64,000 bases of DNA. It comes from CAZWKQ01 sp964634005 (GTDB lineage: Bacteria > Bacteroidota > Bacteroidia > Bacteroidales > JACABE01). The position numbers were made by a program, and so were the translations under genes. Positions 16,337 through 26,081 of the stretch are shown here, piece by piece. Each line of letters opens with the position of its first letter. Position 1 is the first letter of the stretch. The stretch lies in the NCBI GenBank assembly GCA_964634005.1, contig CAZWKQ010000003.1, forward strand, positions 1 through 64,000, written 5' to 3'. The notes under the pieces are model-generated. The model worked only from the letters and a program-made list of their open reading frames with translations. It was not told the origin of the DNA and searched no databases.

Positions 16337-16537
16337 TCAATCGTTTTCCTCCAAAATAAATATTTCCTCAACACTTTTATTCAAGAAGGCAGCAATTTTC
16401 AATGCTATCAAAGTTGATGGAATGTATTTATTCAATTCAATTGCGTTTATAGTCTGACGGCTTACGCCAATTTTATTTGCTAATTGTTCTTGCGTAATAT
16501 TTTTTTCGGCTCTTTCAACTTTAATCCTATTCTTCAT
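16337..16537 (-). CDS. Small XRE-family transcriptional regulator
   Basis: 66 residues, essentially one Cro/CI-type helix-turn-helix (KNITQEQLANKIGVSRQTI, about 13-31; recognition helix SRQTINAIE). An acidic tail follows. It has no sensor domain. The gene overlaps the end of the upstream membrane-protein gene by 11 bases, so translation is coupled. This layout is common for pairs in which a small XRE protein controls its own operon. The ATTTACAT palindrome at the shared promoter is a good candidate for its binding site. Confidence 0.85.
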   Translation of the reverse strand: MKNRIKVERAEKNITQEQLANKIGVSRQTINAIELNKYIPSTLIALKIAAFLNKSVEEIFILEEND

Positions 16538-17003
16538 TTTTGATGCCTTTTTTTAAATTTACTTTTTTAAAGCAATAAATAATATTGAAAAAAATCAATA
16601 AAGTAAACATATTGTAAACCATTATGTTAAGGAAGCTGAATCCATAAAAGAAAATTAACCCGAAAACTAAAAAACCATAGTTTAAATAAGTAGCTAAAAC
16701 TAACGATTTTAGTCTGATCAAATTAAGATATTCGTCTTCAACTTTTTCCTTAGTAAAGGAAATAATTAAAAGTCCGACAATAATTAATATTCCTGCTATT
16801 TCATTGGTAATATTGTCATTTATTATTGAAAACTTACTTGTTGTTTGAAAAATAAATGACGAATGAATGCAAAAAACCTTGGTGTTCAAAAACTCAGGTT
16901 CAAAACCCAGAAAGGCATTTGAAATCCACAATAATAGGGAAGGGACTAAAATAAATATTCCCCATTTACGGTATTTGTTTTCTAATAAAAAGTCAGTTTT
17001 CAT
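16527..17003 (-). CDS. Small multi-pass membrane protein paired with an XRE regulator
   Basis: 158 residues with about four hydrophobic segments (about 13-30, 70-85, 100-120 and 125-145), no catalytic motif and a lysine-rich C-terminus. I do not recognise the family. It resembles unassigned membrane proteins that are cotranscribed with short XRE regulators (YozG-like). It is the first gene of the two-gene minus-strand unit and starts 25 bases after the promoter's -7 element. Role unknown; the coupling to a repressor-like protein suggests that its level is tightly set. Confidence 0.7.
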   Translation of the reverse strand: MKTDFLLENKYRKWGIFILVPSLLLWISNAFLGFEPEFLNTKVFCIHSSFIFQTTSKFSIINDNITNEIAGILIIVGLLIISFTKEKVEDEYLNLIRLKSLVLATYLNYGFLVFGLIFFYGFSFLNIMVYNMFTLLIFFNIIYCFKKVNLKKGIKNEE

Positions 17004-17027
17004 TGTTTCATATTTTAAAATTTAATA

Positions 17028-17058
17028 CAAATGTAAATAATAATTTACATAAAGTCAA
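17028..17058 (-). promoter_or_regulatory. Promoter of the membrane-protein/XRE operon
   Basis: On the minus strand, TTG (17058-17056), a 20-bp spacer and a perfect -7 TACATTTG (17035-17028) lie 25 bases before the ATG at 17003. Confidence 0.6.
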
Positions 17059-17071
17059 GTATAATTTACAT
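17031..17071. promoter_or_regulatory. Operator-like array of ATTTACAT octamers
   Basis: ATGTAAAT (17031-17038) and ATTTACAT (17043-17050) form a perfect 8-bp palindrome with a 4-bp centre. A third ATTTACAT (17064-17071) repeats in direct orientation 21 bp on, two helical turns away. The array overlaps the -7 box and spacer of the XRE operon promoter, as expected for autorepression. Confidence 0.6.
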
Positions 17072-17131
17072 TTTAACTTATTTTTAACCTCATGAATATC
17101 TAACGATTTATAATACAATAATATAAGATTG

Positions 17132-17163
17132 TTGTTGTTTTAATTCAAAAAAATGTAATTTTG
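17132..17163 (+). promoter_or_regulatory. Promoter for ruvA
   Basis: A perfect -7 TAATTTTG (17156-17163) is preceded by overlapping TTGTTG (17132-17137) at 18-21 bp. It ends 28 bases before the ruvA ATG. Confidence 0.55.
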
Positions 17164-17191
17164 CACAATTCAGACATTGAAACTATAAATA

Positions 17192-17776
17192 ATGTATTCA
17201 TACATCGAGGGCAGATTAGTTGAAAAAAAACCCACCTATGCTGTTATAGAATGTGGTGGTGTTGGTTATGAATTAAATATATCACTATATACTTTTTCAA
17301 AAATAAAGGACTTCGAAAGATGTAAGTTGTTTACTCATTTGGCAATAAAAGAAGATGCTCATACACTTTATGGTTTTTTTGAAGAAGGAGAACGATTTTT
17401 ATTTCGACAATTAATAAGTGTATCGGGTGTAGGAGCTTCAACGGCACGTATGATGTTATCGTCGCTTACGCCTGAGGAAATTTCTACGGCTATTGTTACA
17501 AACAATGTTTTATTGCTTCAATCTATAAAGGGTATAGGTGCAAAAACAGCTCAACGCATTATTCTTGACTTGAAAGAAAAACTTGGGAAAACTACCGGAA
17601 GTAAAGAAATATTATTAACCGAACACAATACTAAGCACGAAGAAGCGTTATCTGCATTAATCACTCTTGGGTTTAATAAGAGTGCTGTTGAAAAGGTTTT
17701 GGATAAAATTATCCGTTCCGAAGGTGTTAATATCACTGTAGAACAGATAATAAAATTGGCTTTAAAGAATTTGTAA
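17192..17776 (+). CDS. ruvA: Holliday junction branch-migration protein RuvA
   Basis: 194 residues, the usual RuvA length. Domain I is an OB fold (MYSYIEGRLVEKKPTYAVIECGG is its start, quoted here in part: YIEGRLVEKKP). Domain II has two helix-hairpin-helix motifs (ISVSGVGASTARMML and SIKGIGAKTAQRI) that grip the junction DNA. Domain III (about 148-194, EALSALITLGFNKSAVEKVL) contacts RuvB. RuvA tetramers hold Holliday junctions while RuvB drives branch migration in recombinational repair. It is followed by sprA after 63 bp on the same strand, a pairing I know from other Bacteroidota. Confidence 0.96.
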   Translation: MYSYIEGRLVEKKPTYAVIECGGVGYELNISLYTFSKIKDFERCKLFTHLAIKEDAHTLYGFFEEGERFLFRQLISVSGVGASTARMMLSSLTPEEISTAIVTNNVLLLQSIKGIGAKTAQRIILDLKEKLGKTTGSKEILLTEHNTKHEEALSALITLGFNKSAVEKVLDKIIRSEGVNITVEQIIKLALKNL

Positions 17777-17839
17777 AAAATAATTACGGATAATTAAAAT
17801 CAGTATTAATTATTCGGACTAAAAGAAACTTAGAAATAT

Positions 17840-20800
17840 TTGGTGCGAACAGTAAGGTATATATTTGGAATACTGCTTGTAATTTTTTTTTCCACATTAA
17901 TATTTCAGATACCTTTAACTAAGGGTAGGTCTGTTAATGTAGGTAGTTTCAGGTATTATAGTTATAAAAATGATTTATCACCACCTCCCGATACAAATCT
18001 TAGATTTCCGATACCACAGCAAACAGAACCTTTTACCGGCAATAAACCATCGCATCCCTTTTATTTGAATAATCCTTCGAATGTAAACGATACAATTGTT
18101 TACGATCCTATCAACAATCAGTATATTTTTTACTCAAAAATGGGAGATTTCGATTATCAAACTCCCAATATAATGAGCTATGAAGAATACTTGAAATATG
18201 ATATGGATAAATCACTGCAGAACTATTGGAGAGAGCGTTCAAAAACATCTGTTTCGGGAAATAGGGGAGGTTTTATGCCTCAGCTTAAAGTGGGCAGTGA
18301 GATTTTTGACAGAATATTCGGTGGAAATACAATAGAAATAAGACCGCAAGGCTCGGCAGAACTTATTTTCGGTATAATTTCAAATCGTCGTGACGATCCT
18401 TCATTAAACATACGCCAACAAAGGACTACTAATTTCGATTTTCAGGAGAAAATACAAATGAGTGTTATTGCAAAAATCGGCGACAAAATTGAATTTAAAA
18501 CAAATTACAATACCGAGTCGATGTTTGCTTTTGAAAACAAACTGAAACTAAGATATGAAGGAAAAGAAGACGAAATTTTACAATTATTGGAAGCCGGTGA
18601 TGTAAACCTCCCGTTAAATTCGACATTAATTACAGGTAGTCAAAGTTTATTCGGTATAAAATCGAAATTAAAATTCGGCAGAACCACAGTTACTGCCGTT
18701 TTTTCGGAGCAAAAGGCCGAAACGAAAAACATAACCGTTCAAGGTGGTGCTCAAACCAATACATTCAACTTTAAAGCAGACCAGTACGAAGAAAACAAGC
18801 ATTTTTTCCTTGCCCAGTATTTCAGAGATAATTACAACAATGCACTTTCATCATTACCTATTATTGGTTCAAATATCAATATCACAAAAATTGAGGTTTG
18901 GAGAACTAATATAGGTGCTCCTACAACAAATAACAGAAACATAATAGCCCTTACCGATTTAGGAGAAAATATTCCTTCAAATCCTTTATTAAGTGGTAGT
19001 TCAGGGCATACGCTTCCTGCAAATAACTCTAATAATCTTCTTACTCTGGATAATAATCAGCTTGATAAGATGCGTGATATTAACACTGTTGGCGATTATC
19101 TCAAAAACGCTCCATTTTATTTTGTCTCGGGTCAAGATTACGAAAAAGTAGAAAGTGCTAAAAAACTTGCTCCCACTGAATATTACTTTAATCCCAAACT
19201 TGGTTTTATTTCGTTGAACAGTTCGCTAAATTCCGATCAGGTTCTGGCTGTAGCTTTTCAGTACACAATCATTGGCGACACAACTGTTTATCAGGTAGGA
19301 GAATTTTCGGATCAGGGAATAAACGACCCGAATACATTGGTAGTAAAGTTATTAAAAAGTACTACATTGAATACAAGAGGTCCTCTCTGGAAATTGATGA
19401 TGAAAAACGTGTATTCTCTCGGAGCATATCAGGTAAATAAACAAGATTTCAGACTAAATATCTTATATTCGGGCGACCAGGGAGGTGTTCCTACAGGCTA
19501 TTTCAACGATGGTCCAAAGAAAGGAATTCCTTTAATAAGGCTTCTTAAACTCGATACTTTGGATGCACAGATGAATCCTTCACCTGACGGTGTTTTCGAT
19601 TTTATTGACAATGCTGCAACCCAAGGTGGTACGGTTCAGGCTAACAACGGTAGAATTTATTTGCCACTTATTGAACCTTTCGGAAATGATTTAAGAAAAA
19701 TATTAAATGATACTTTTTGGGCATCAAAATATTGTTTTGATTCGTTGTACACTTTAACAAAAACCGAAGCTCAGCAGTACCCCGATAAAAATAAATATAT
19801 ACTCGAAGGTTTTTATAAATCGGCATCCGGTTCCGAAATTTCTCTTGGCGGGTTCAATATCCCTCAAGGTTCGGTTAAAATTACATCCGGAGGTATTCCT
19901 CTTACCGAGAATGTTGATTATACTGTTGATTATACACTTGGTAGGGTTAGAATAATTAATGAAGGAATACTAAATTCCGGTGCACCATTGAATATTTCCA
20001 TGGAAAGCAACTCGCTTTTCAATATTATGACCAAGAGGATGATGGGAATGCATGTTAATTATGAATTCAATAAGGATTTCAATGTTGGTGCAACTATAAT
20101 GAATTTGCACCAAAGCCCTTTAACTCAAAAGGTTAATTATGGTGATGAGCCTATTAGCAATACAATTTGGGGTATGGATATTGCTTACCAAACCGAATCG
20201 AGGTTTCTTACCAAGATGATTGATGCGTTGCCGTTTATTCAAACCAAAACACCATCAAAAATTAATTTTTATGGTGAATTTGCACATTTTATCCCTGGAC
20301 ATTCCAGTGCAATAGGTTCTACAGGAACTTCTTATATTGACGATTTTGAAGGAAGCAAATCTTCCATTGATTTAAAAAATATGGGCTCATGGTTTTTGGC
20401 CAGCACTCCTCAAGGACAAACACAGTCGGGAATGTTTCCCGAAGCTGCCCAAAATACTGGTCTTGCTTATGGTTTCAACAGAGCTAAACTGGCCTGGTAT
20501 GTGATTGACCCTTCAATTTTTTACAGAACCGATACCCGACCCCCGAATATTTCTAAAGACGATATTTCAAAACCATATACACGCGAAGTATTCGAATCGG
20601 AAGTATTTCCTAATAAAGAACTTCCAAATGGACAACCAACAAATATTTCAATTTTCAATTTGGCATATTATCCTTCATTAAGAGGGCCTTACAATTACGA
20701 TGTTGAGGGAATACCCGGCATTTCATCAGGATTGAACCCTAACGGGACGCTCAAAAATCCAAATGAACGTTGGGGCGGTATGATGCGTAAACTTGAAACT

Positions 20801-23800
20801 ACTGATTTTGATGCAACTAATATCGAATATATTGAATTCTGGATGATGGATCCGTTTATTGGTACCGATGGACAAAATGGTAATCCTTTGCATTCAGGAG
20901 GACAATTGTATTTTAATCTTGGAGATATTTCGGAGGATATTCTCCGTGATGGCAGAAAAAGCTACGAAAATGGGCTTCCTACTTCTGCTGTTATTACTAA
21001 TGTCGATACAACTATCTGGGGTAGAGTTCCTAAACTTCAGGCATTGACGAACGCTTTTGACAATAATCCTTCGTCAAGACAATTTCAGGATGTAGGATAC
21101 GATGGGCTTCCTACAACTGATGAAGTATCTTTTTTCGATACAAATTATATTCAAAAAATTCTTAATTCGCCTTTTTTAGGTCCTACATCTCAAGCATACA
21201 CCAACGCTATAAATGACCCTTCTGCCGATAATTTCCATTATTTCAGAGGAAGTGATTACGATCAAAATCCTTTATATTCTGATATAAACGAGAGATATAA
21301 GAACTTTAACAACCCCGACGGAAATTCTCCTACTGCAGACCAAAGTCCCGAAAATTATCCTACAAATGCTACAACTATGCCAAACGTTGAAGATATAAAT
21401 ATGGATAATACTCTTAGTGAGTCGGAAAATTACTATCAGTATGTTATTGATTTGGTTCCGGGAAAAATGCAAGTAGGGCAAAACTATATTACCGATATAC
21501 ATACTGCACAGGGAATCAGACTCCCAAATGGTGCTACTACATCAACTAAATGGTATCAGTTTAAAATACCAATAAGAACCCCTGACAAAACTGTAGGTAA
21601 AATTCAGAATTTCCAGTCAATAAGGTTTATGAGAATGTTTCTGAAAGGATTTTCTGAACCAATTATTTGCAGATTTGCAACTCTTGAATTAGTTAGAGGA
21701 GAATGGAGAAAATACGGCAATCAGCTTCTGTCGCCCGGTGATTATGTACCTGCTGACCAATCGGCAACCACATTCAATGTTTCGGCTGTTAATATTGAAG
21801 AAAATGGCAAAAGAACCCCTATTCCTTACGTAATTCCTCCCGGTATTAAAAGAGAGGTTAATCAGGCAACAACAAATCTTCAAAAATTAAATGAGCAGTC
21901 ATTGAGTATGAGGATTCTAAATTTGGGAGATGGGGATGCGCGTGCAATATATAAAACAGCCGATTTCGATTTCAGACAGTTTAAAAACCTGAAAATGTAC
22001 GTTCATGCCGAAAAAGCTGTTGTTAATGAAGAGCTTAAATACGGGGATTTGAATGTTTTTATCAGATTAGGGTCCGACTTTACCCAAAATTACTACGAAG
22101 TAGAAATGCCTCTGGCTTTCACCCCTTGGGGCGTTGGGTCTTTGGATGAATATGCCATCTGGCCCGAAATTAATAATATGGAAATTAATCTCGAATCGCT
22201 TGTATCTGTTAAAGAAAGAAGAAATCAGGCTATGCGTTCGGGAAATACCAACATTAGTCTAATAAATCCTTATATCGAATTTGACGGAAAGTTCAGAATT
22301 ACGGTTGTGGGTTCGCCAAGTATAAGTAATGTAAAGACTATAATGATTGGGGTTCGGAATCCTAAAAAGAAAAGTTTAACCGACCTTGATGATATGCTGC
22401 CTAAGTCGGCCGAAATTTGGATAAATGAATTGCGTTTAACTGATTTTAACGATAAAACAGGCTGGGCTGCTACTGCCAGAGTAAGAGCAAATTTAGCCGA
22501 TTTGGGAGATGTTACACTTTCAGGAACTCATTCTACTGCAGGTTTTGGAAGTATAGAAAAAAAGATAAATGAAACTCAAAAGGAAAATATTACATCTTAC
22601 GATATTGCCACTAACCTTGAGTTAGGAAAGTTTTTCCCGCAAAATACAGGACTTAAAATCCCTATGCATTATGACTATTCGAAATCTATAAGTAATCCCG
22701 AGTATAATCCTCTTGATCCTGATGTTAAACTATCAAACGATTTAACATCATATAAAACCGATGCGGAAAGAGATTCGATAAAAAGTATTGTTCAGGATTA
22801 TATTGCCAGAAAAAATATCAATTTTATGAATGTCCGCAAAGAAAGAACCGGAAATTCAACAAAAAGCAGGATATATGATGTTGAAAATTTTGATGTATCG
22901 TACTCATACTCCGAGATATACAAAAGAAATATTGATATTGAATACGATATTAAAAAAGTTTATAAAGGCGGCATAGGTTACAATTTTACCAAAACGCCCA
23001 AAAGCATAAAACCTTTCGAAAAAATAAGTTTTATAAGTAAATCAAAAGCGTTGACTCTTATAAAAGACTTTAATTTCAGTTACGAACCTAAAATGATGTC
23101 ATTCAGAACAGAGCTTAATCGCGAGTATAACGAAAATAAGCTTAGAAATAAAAGCTCAGGTTTAATAATACTTGAACCCACATATTTCAAGAAGTTTGAA
23201 TGGAACAGAATTTACGGTTTCCGTTACGATCCGGCAACATCACTTCAGTTAGAATACAATGCCACTGCAAATGCTATGATAGACGAGCCTCAGGGAAAAA
23301 TCGACACTAAAGAAAAGAGGGATTCCATTTGGGAAAATATAATGGATTTAGGAAGGATGCAGCGTTTTAATCAGAATATCAGTATCAATTATAATATCCC
23401 GATAAATAAAATTCAGATTTTAAACTGGACTTCAGCTTCTGCTCGTTATGGTGCCGATTATAAATGGGAAGGCGCACCCGTATCGCTTAAACGTCTCGGA
23501 AATACTATCGAAAACAGCAACACCAAGCAGTTTAACGCAAGTGTTAATATGACCACTTTGTTTAATAAGGTTAAATATCTCGAAAAATTAAACAAGAAAA
23601 ATCAACCTGAGAGAAATCCGATGATGCCCAACAGAGGAAGACCCGATATAAAAATTGAAAATAAAATCGAGCAAAAAGAAGAAAAAGATACTGCAAAAAC
23701 TACTAATTCAGTTAATTATTTTAAGGAAGTTGGCGATGGAATATTGAGGTTTATTATGGGATTCAAAACAGCTTCAATTTCGTTTACCGAAAGTAATGGT

Positions 23801-25111
23801 ACTTTTCTTCCGGGCTTTATCCCCGAGCCTATAGCACTGGGAAATAATTGGAACCAAAATGCTCCCGGACTTGGTTTTATCTTTGGTTCGCAAGAAGATA
23901 TAAGACCTACTGCAGTCAGAAACAACTGGTTGTCGAAAGATACTCTGCTCAATAATGCCTATCTTACTAAGTATTCGAACACATTAAATGCACGTGCTTC
24001 ATTCGAACCCATCCCCGATTTAAGAATAGAGTTTACTGCAAACAGGGCTTATTCCGAAAATCACAGTGAATATTTCAAAGCAAATGCCGATGGCGAATTT
24101 ATTACATCATCTCCAGTTACAACCGGTAACTTTAGTATATCTTATTTAACTATAGCCACGGCTTTTAAAGGAGATAACGATGATAACTCAAATGAAATTT
24201 TCAGAGAATTTTTGAAAAATAGGGCTATTATTGCATCAAGATTAGCAGCAGCAAATCCTAATTTTAACGGAGTTTACCTACCCGATACTGTTACCGGAGA
24301 ATTGTTCCCATACGGATATGGTTCTACTTCTCAGGATGTGCTTATACCTGCTTTCTTAGCTGCATATTCCGGAAGAGACCCTTCAAAAATCGGTCTTGAC
24401 CCTTTTACAAAAATTCCTATCCCAAACTGGACAATAAACTATACAGGTTTGAGTAAAATAAAAGCTTTAAAGAAAACTTTCAGAACCATTACATTATCAA
24501 ATTCATACAGGTCGAATTACAGTATAGGTTCTTACACTACAAACATACTTTACAAGCCCGATGCTAATGGTTATCAATATATTAGAAATACATTAGGAAA
24601 CTTCATTCCTGCAAAACAAATCGAACAAATTACCATAAGCGAGCAGTTTAGTCCTCTTATCAAAATTGAATTGGCTTGGGTAAATAGTTTATTGACAAAT
24701 TTTGAAATAAAAAAATCAAGAAACCTATCTTTAAGTTTTGTAAATAACCAACTTACGGAGCTATCGAGCAACGAACTTATAATCGGACTCGGTTATCGAT
24801 TTAAAGATATTGAAATAAGGATAAATACCGGTGGTAGCAGCAAACCATTGAAAAGCGACATTAATGTAAAATGTGATTTCTCAATAAGAACAAACAAGAC
24901 TGTTTTGCGAAGAATCGATCAAAATATAAATCAGATTTCTGCCGGACAGCAGGTTATTTCATTGAACTTTTCAGCCGATTATATGCTAAATGAAAGATTT
25001 ACATTAAGGGCATTTTTCGATAAAGTAATTAATAATCCGCTTATTTCGTCTTCATTCCCCAATTCAACAACTAATGCCGGTATAAGCATAAGATTTTCTT
25101 TAGCTCAATAA
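17840..25111 (+). CDS. sprA: T9SS outer-membrane translocon protein SprA/Sov
   Basis: 2423 residues, matching the very large SprA/Sov family (about 2300-2500). SprA forms the giant 36-strand beta-barrel through which T9SS cargo crosses the outer membrane. A signal peptide spans about 1-28 (IFGILLVIFFSTLIFQ). Visible family landmarks are the early PQLKVGSEIFDRIFGGNTIEIRPQG-type segment, repeated TDFD/RDDPSLN stretches, and a C-terminal half dominated by alternating strands ending FTLRAFFDK and ISIRFSLAQ, a beta-signal-like terminus. No ATG fits; translation starts at TTG 17840 or GTG 17843. A T9 tract sits inside the signal-peptide codons. Neighbours ruvA upstream and gcvH, vanZ and tonB downstream are in one direction. 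Confidence 0.95.
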   Translation: MVRTVRYIFGILLVIFFSTLIFQIPLTKGRSVNVGSFRYYSYKNDLSPPPDTNLRFPIPQQTEPFTGNKPSHPFYLNNPSNVNDTIVYDPINNQYIFYSKMGDFDYQTPNIMSYEEYLKYDMDKSLQNYWRERSKTSVSGNRGGFMPQLKVGSEIFDRIFGGNTIEIRPQGSAELIFGIISNRRDDPSLNIRQQRTTNFDFQEKIQMSVIAKIGDKIEFKTNYNTESMFAFENKLKLRYEGKEDEILQLLEAGDVNLPLNSTLITGSQSLFGIKSKLKFGRTTVTAVFSEQKAETKNITVQGGAQTNTFNFKADQYEENKHFFLAQYFRDNYNNALSSLPIIGSNINITKIEVWRTNIGAPTTNNRNIIALTDLGENIPSNPLLSGSSGHTLPANNSNNLLTLDNNQLDKMRDINTVGDYLKNAPFYFVSGQDYEKVESAKKLAPTEYYFNPKLGFISLNSSLNSDQVLAVAFQYTIIGDTTVYQVGEFSDQGINDPNTLVVKLLKSTTLNTRGPLWKLMMKNVYSLGAYQVNKQDFRLNILYSGDQGGVPTGYFNDGPKKGIPLIRLLKLDTLDAQMNPSPDGVFDFIDNAATQGGTVQANNGRIYLPLIEPFGNDLRKILNDTFWASKYCFDSLYTLTKTEAQQYPDKNKYILEGFYKSASGSEISLGGFNIPQGSVKITSGGIPLTENVDYTVDYTLGRVRIINEGILNSGAPLNISMESNSLFNIMTKRMMGMHVNYEFNKDFNVGATIMNLHQSPLTQKVNYGDEPISNTIWGMDIAYQTESRFLTKMIDALPFIQTKTPSKINFYGEFAHFIPGHSSAIGSTGTSYIDDFEGSKSSIDLKNMGSWFLASTPQGQTQSGMFPEAAQNTGLAYGFNRAKLAWYVIDPSIFYRTDTRPPNISKDDISKPYTREVFESEVFPNKELPNGQPTNISIFNLAYYPSLRGPYNYDVEGIPGISSGLNPNGTLKNPNERWGGMMRKLETTDFDATNIEYIEFWMMDPFIGTDGQNGNPLHSGGQLYFNLGDISEDILRDGRKSYENGLPTSAVITNVDTTIWGRVPKLQALTNAFDNNPSSRQFQDVGYDGLPTTDEVSFFDTNYIQKILNSPFLGPTSQAYTNAINDPSADNFHYFRGSDYDQNPLYSDINERYKNFNNPDGNSPTADQSPENYPTNATTMPNVEDINMDNTLSESENYYQYVIDLVPGKMQVGQNYITDIHTAQGIRLPNGATTSTKWYQFKIPIRTPDKTVGKIQNFQSIRFMRMFLKGFSEPIICRFATLELVRGEWRKYGNQLLSPGDYVPADQSATTFNVSAVNIEENGKRTPIPYVIPPGIKREVNQATTNLQKLNEQSLSMRILNLGDGDARAIYKTADFDFRQFKNLKMYVHAEKAVVNEELKYGDLNVFIRLGSDFTQNYYEVEMPLAFTPWGVGSLDEYAIWPEINNMEINLESLVSVKERRNQAMRSGNTNISLINPYIEFDGKFRITVVGSPSISNVKTIMIGVRNPKKKSLTDLDDMLPKSAEIWINELRLTDFNDKTGWAATARVRANLADLGDVTLSGTHSTAGFGSIEKKINETQKENITSYDIATNLELGKFFPQNTGLKIPMHYDYSKSISNPEYNPLDPDVKLSNDLTSYKTDAERDSIKSIVQDYIARKNINFMNVRKERTGNSTKSRIYDVENFDVSYSYSEIYKRNIDIEYDIKKVYKGGIGYNFTKTPKSIKPFEKISFISKSKALTLIKDFNFSYEPKMMSFRTELNREYNENKLRNKSSGLIILEPTYFKKFEWNRIYGFRYDPATSLQLEYNATANAMIDEPQGKIDTKEKRDSIWENIMDLGRMQRFNQNISINYNIPINKIQILNWTSASARYGADYKWEGAPVSLKRLGNTIENSNTKQFNASVNMTTLFNKVKYLEKLNKKNQPERNPMMPNRGRPDIKIENKIEQKEEKDTAKTTNSVNYFKEVGDGILRFIMGFKTASISFTESNGTFLPGFIPEPIALGNNWNQNAPGLGFIFGSQEDIRPTAVRNNWLSKDTLLNNAYLTKYSNTLNARASFEPIPDLRIEFTANRAYSENHSEYFKANADGEFITSSPVTTGNFSISYLTIATAFKGDNDDNSNEIFREFLKNRAIIASRLAAANPNFNGVYLPDTVTGELFPYGYGSTSQDVLIPAFLAAYSGRDPSKIGLDPFTKIPIPNWTINYTGLSKIKALKKTFRTITLSNSYRSNYSIGSYTTNILYKPDANGYQYIRNTLGNFIPAKQIEQITISEQFSPLIKIELAWVNSLLTNFEIKKSRNLSLSFVNNQLTELSSNELIIGLGYRFKDIEIRINTGGSSKPLKSDINVKCDFSIRTNKTVLRRIDQNINQISAGQQVISLNFSADYMLNERFTLRAFFDKVINNPLISSSFPNSTTNAGISIRFSLAQ

Positions 25112-25127
25112 ATTTCAAAAAATAATA

Positions 25128-25156
25128 TTGGAATTTATTTAAAAATCGTAATTTTG
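25128..25156 (+). promoter_or_regulatory. Promoter for gcvH
   Basis: TTG (25128-25130), an 18-bp spacer and a perfect -7 TAATTTTG (25149-25156) lie in the 89-bp gap after sprA, so gcvH can be transcribed independently of sprA. Confidence 0.6.
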
Positions 25157-25200
25157 AAACAAATTTTAAAAATAACTGAATTAACCAATAAAATATTAAA

Positions 25201-25581
25201 ATGAAAGTTTTAGAAAATTTAAAGTACACTCCTGACCATGAGTGGCTAAAAATCGAAGGTGATACTGCTTATGTTGGCATAACCGACTATGCACAGAAAG
25301 AATTAGGCGATATTGTTTTTATTGAAGTAGAAACTGTTGGTGAAACAATTGAAAAAGGTGAACCTTTTGGTACTATTGAAGCCGTTAAAACAGTTTCTGA
25401 TATGTTTATGCCAGTTAAAGGAGAAGTTCTCGAATACAATGAAGAGCTTACAAGCAGTCCGGAACTCGTTAATCAAGACCCTTACGATAAAGGTTGGGTA
25501 ATAAAAATAAAAATATTAGAACCTGAACAAGTAAACGAACTGTTAGATGCTGATGCATATAAACAAAGCATTGGACATTAA
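25201..25581 (+). CDS. gcvH: Glycine cleavage system H protein
   Basis: 126 residues. The lipoyl carrier of glycine cleavage shuttles the aminomethyl group between the P, T and L proteins. The lipoyl-attachment lysine is K63 in GTIEAVKTVSDM. Other family landmarks are YTPDHEWLKIEG at the start, VGITDYAQKELGDIVF, and NQDPYDKGWVIKI near the end. Length is standard. No gcvT or gcvP is adjacent; it stands between sprA and vanZ. Beyond glycine cleavage, GcvH is also a lipoyl-relay protein in some bacteria, which could explain its separation from gcvTP. Confidence 0.96.
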   Translation: MKVLENLKYTPDHEWLKIEGDTAYVGITDYAQKELGDIVFIEVETVGETIEKGEPFGTIEAVKTVSDMFMPVKGEVLEYNEELTSSPELVNQDPYDKGWVIKIKILEPEQVNELLDADAYKQSIGH

Positions 25582-25620
25582 TAAATTATAAAGTTCAAAT
25601 CGTAATTACTTTTTTATTCA

Positions 25621-26013
25621 ATGATTTTTAAAAAATTACTTCCGGCAATAATCTGGACTTTGTTTATATTGCTTATAACATTGACCCCAGGTAATTATTT
25701 TCCTGAAGTACCAAACTTTCTTGATTTATTTCAACCAGATAAAATTGTACATATTTTAATATATGGAACATTAACATTTTTAACTTCAAGGGGTTTGATT
25801 AAACAATATTCCAGTAAACTTCTGCGTTATAATGCTATAAGCATAGGATTTGTTTATAGTGTTCTTTTAGGGGGTGTTGTTGAAATATTACAAACTGCAA
25901 TGAAGCTGGGGAGATATGGAAGTATTTACGATTTTATTGCTAATAGTGTAGGATGCTTAATTGCAGTTTTAATAATAAGAAAATATCAAAAAACAAAATT
26001 TTTTGCTTATTAA
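25621..26013 (+). CDS. VanZ-like family membrane protein
   Basis: 130 residues with four predicted membrane helices (about 8-25, 42-60, 75-95 and 105-123). The family-typical DKIVHILIYGTLTF sits in the second helix, and LGGVVEILQ with SIYDFIANSVGCLIA near the end. VanZ-type proteins are small integral membrane proteins; the founding member gives low teicoplanin resistance, but most members have no known function. It lies 39 bp after gcvH and 68 bp before tonB. This order is familiar from other Bacteroidota and probably reflects an old operon, not a resistance locus. Confidence 0.85.
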   Translation: MIFKKLLPAIIWTLFILLITLTPGNYFPEVPNFLDLFQPDKIVHILIYGTLTFLTSRGLIKQYSSKLLRYNAISIGFVYSVLLGGVVEILQTAMKLGRYGSIYDFIANSVGCLIAVLIIRKYQKTKFFAY

Positions 26014-26081
26014 TATTATTTGTAATTTAGCATAAATTAAAATTTGAATTTTTATAAAGTAACTTATTAAAATCCAGATAT

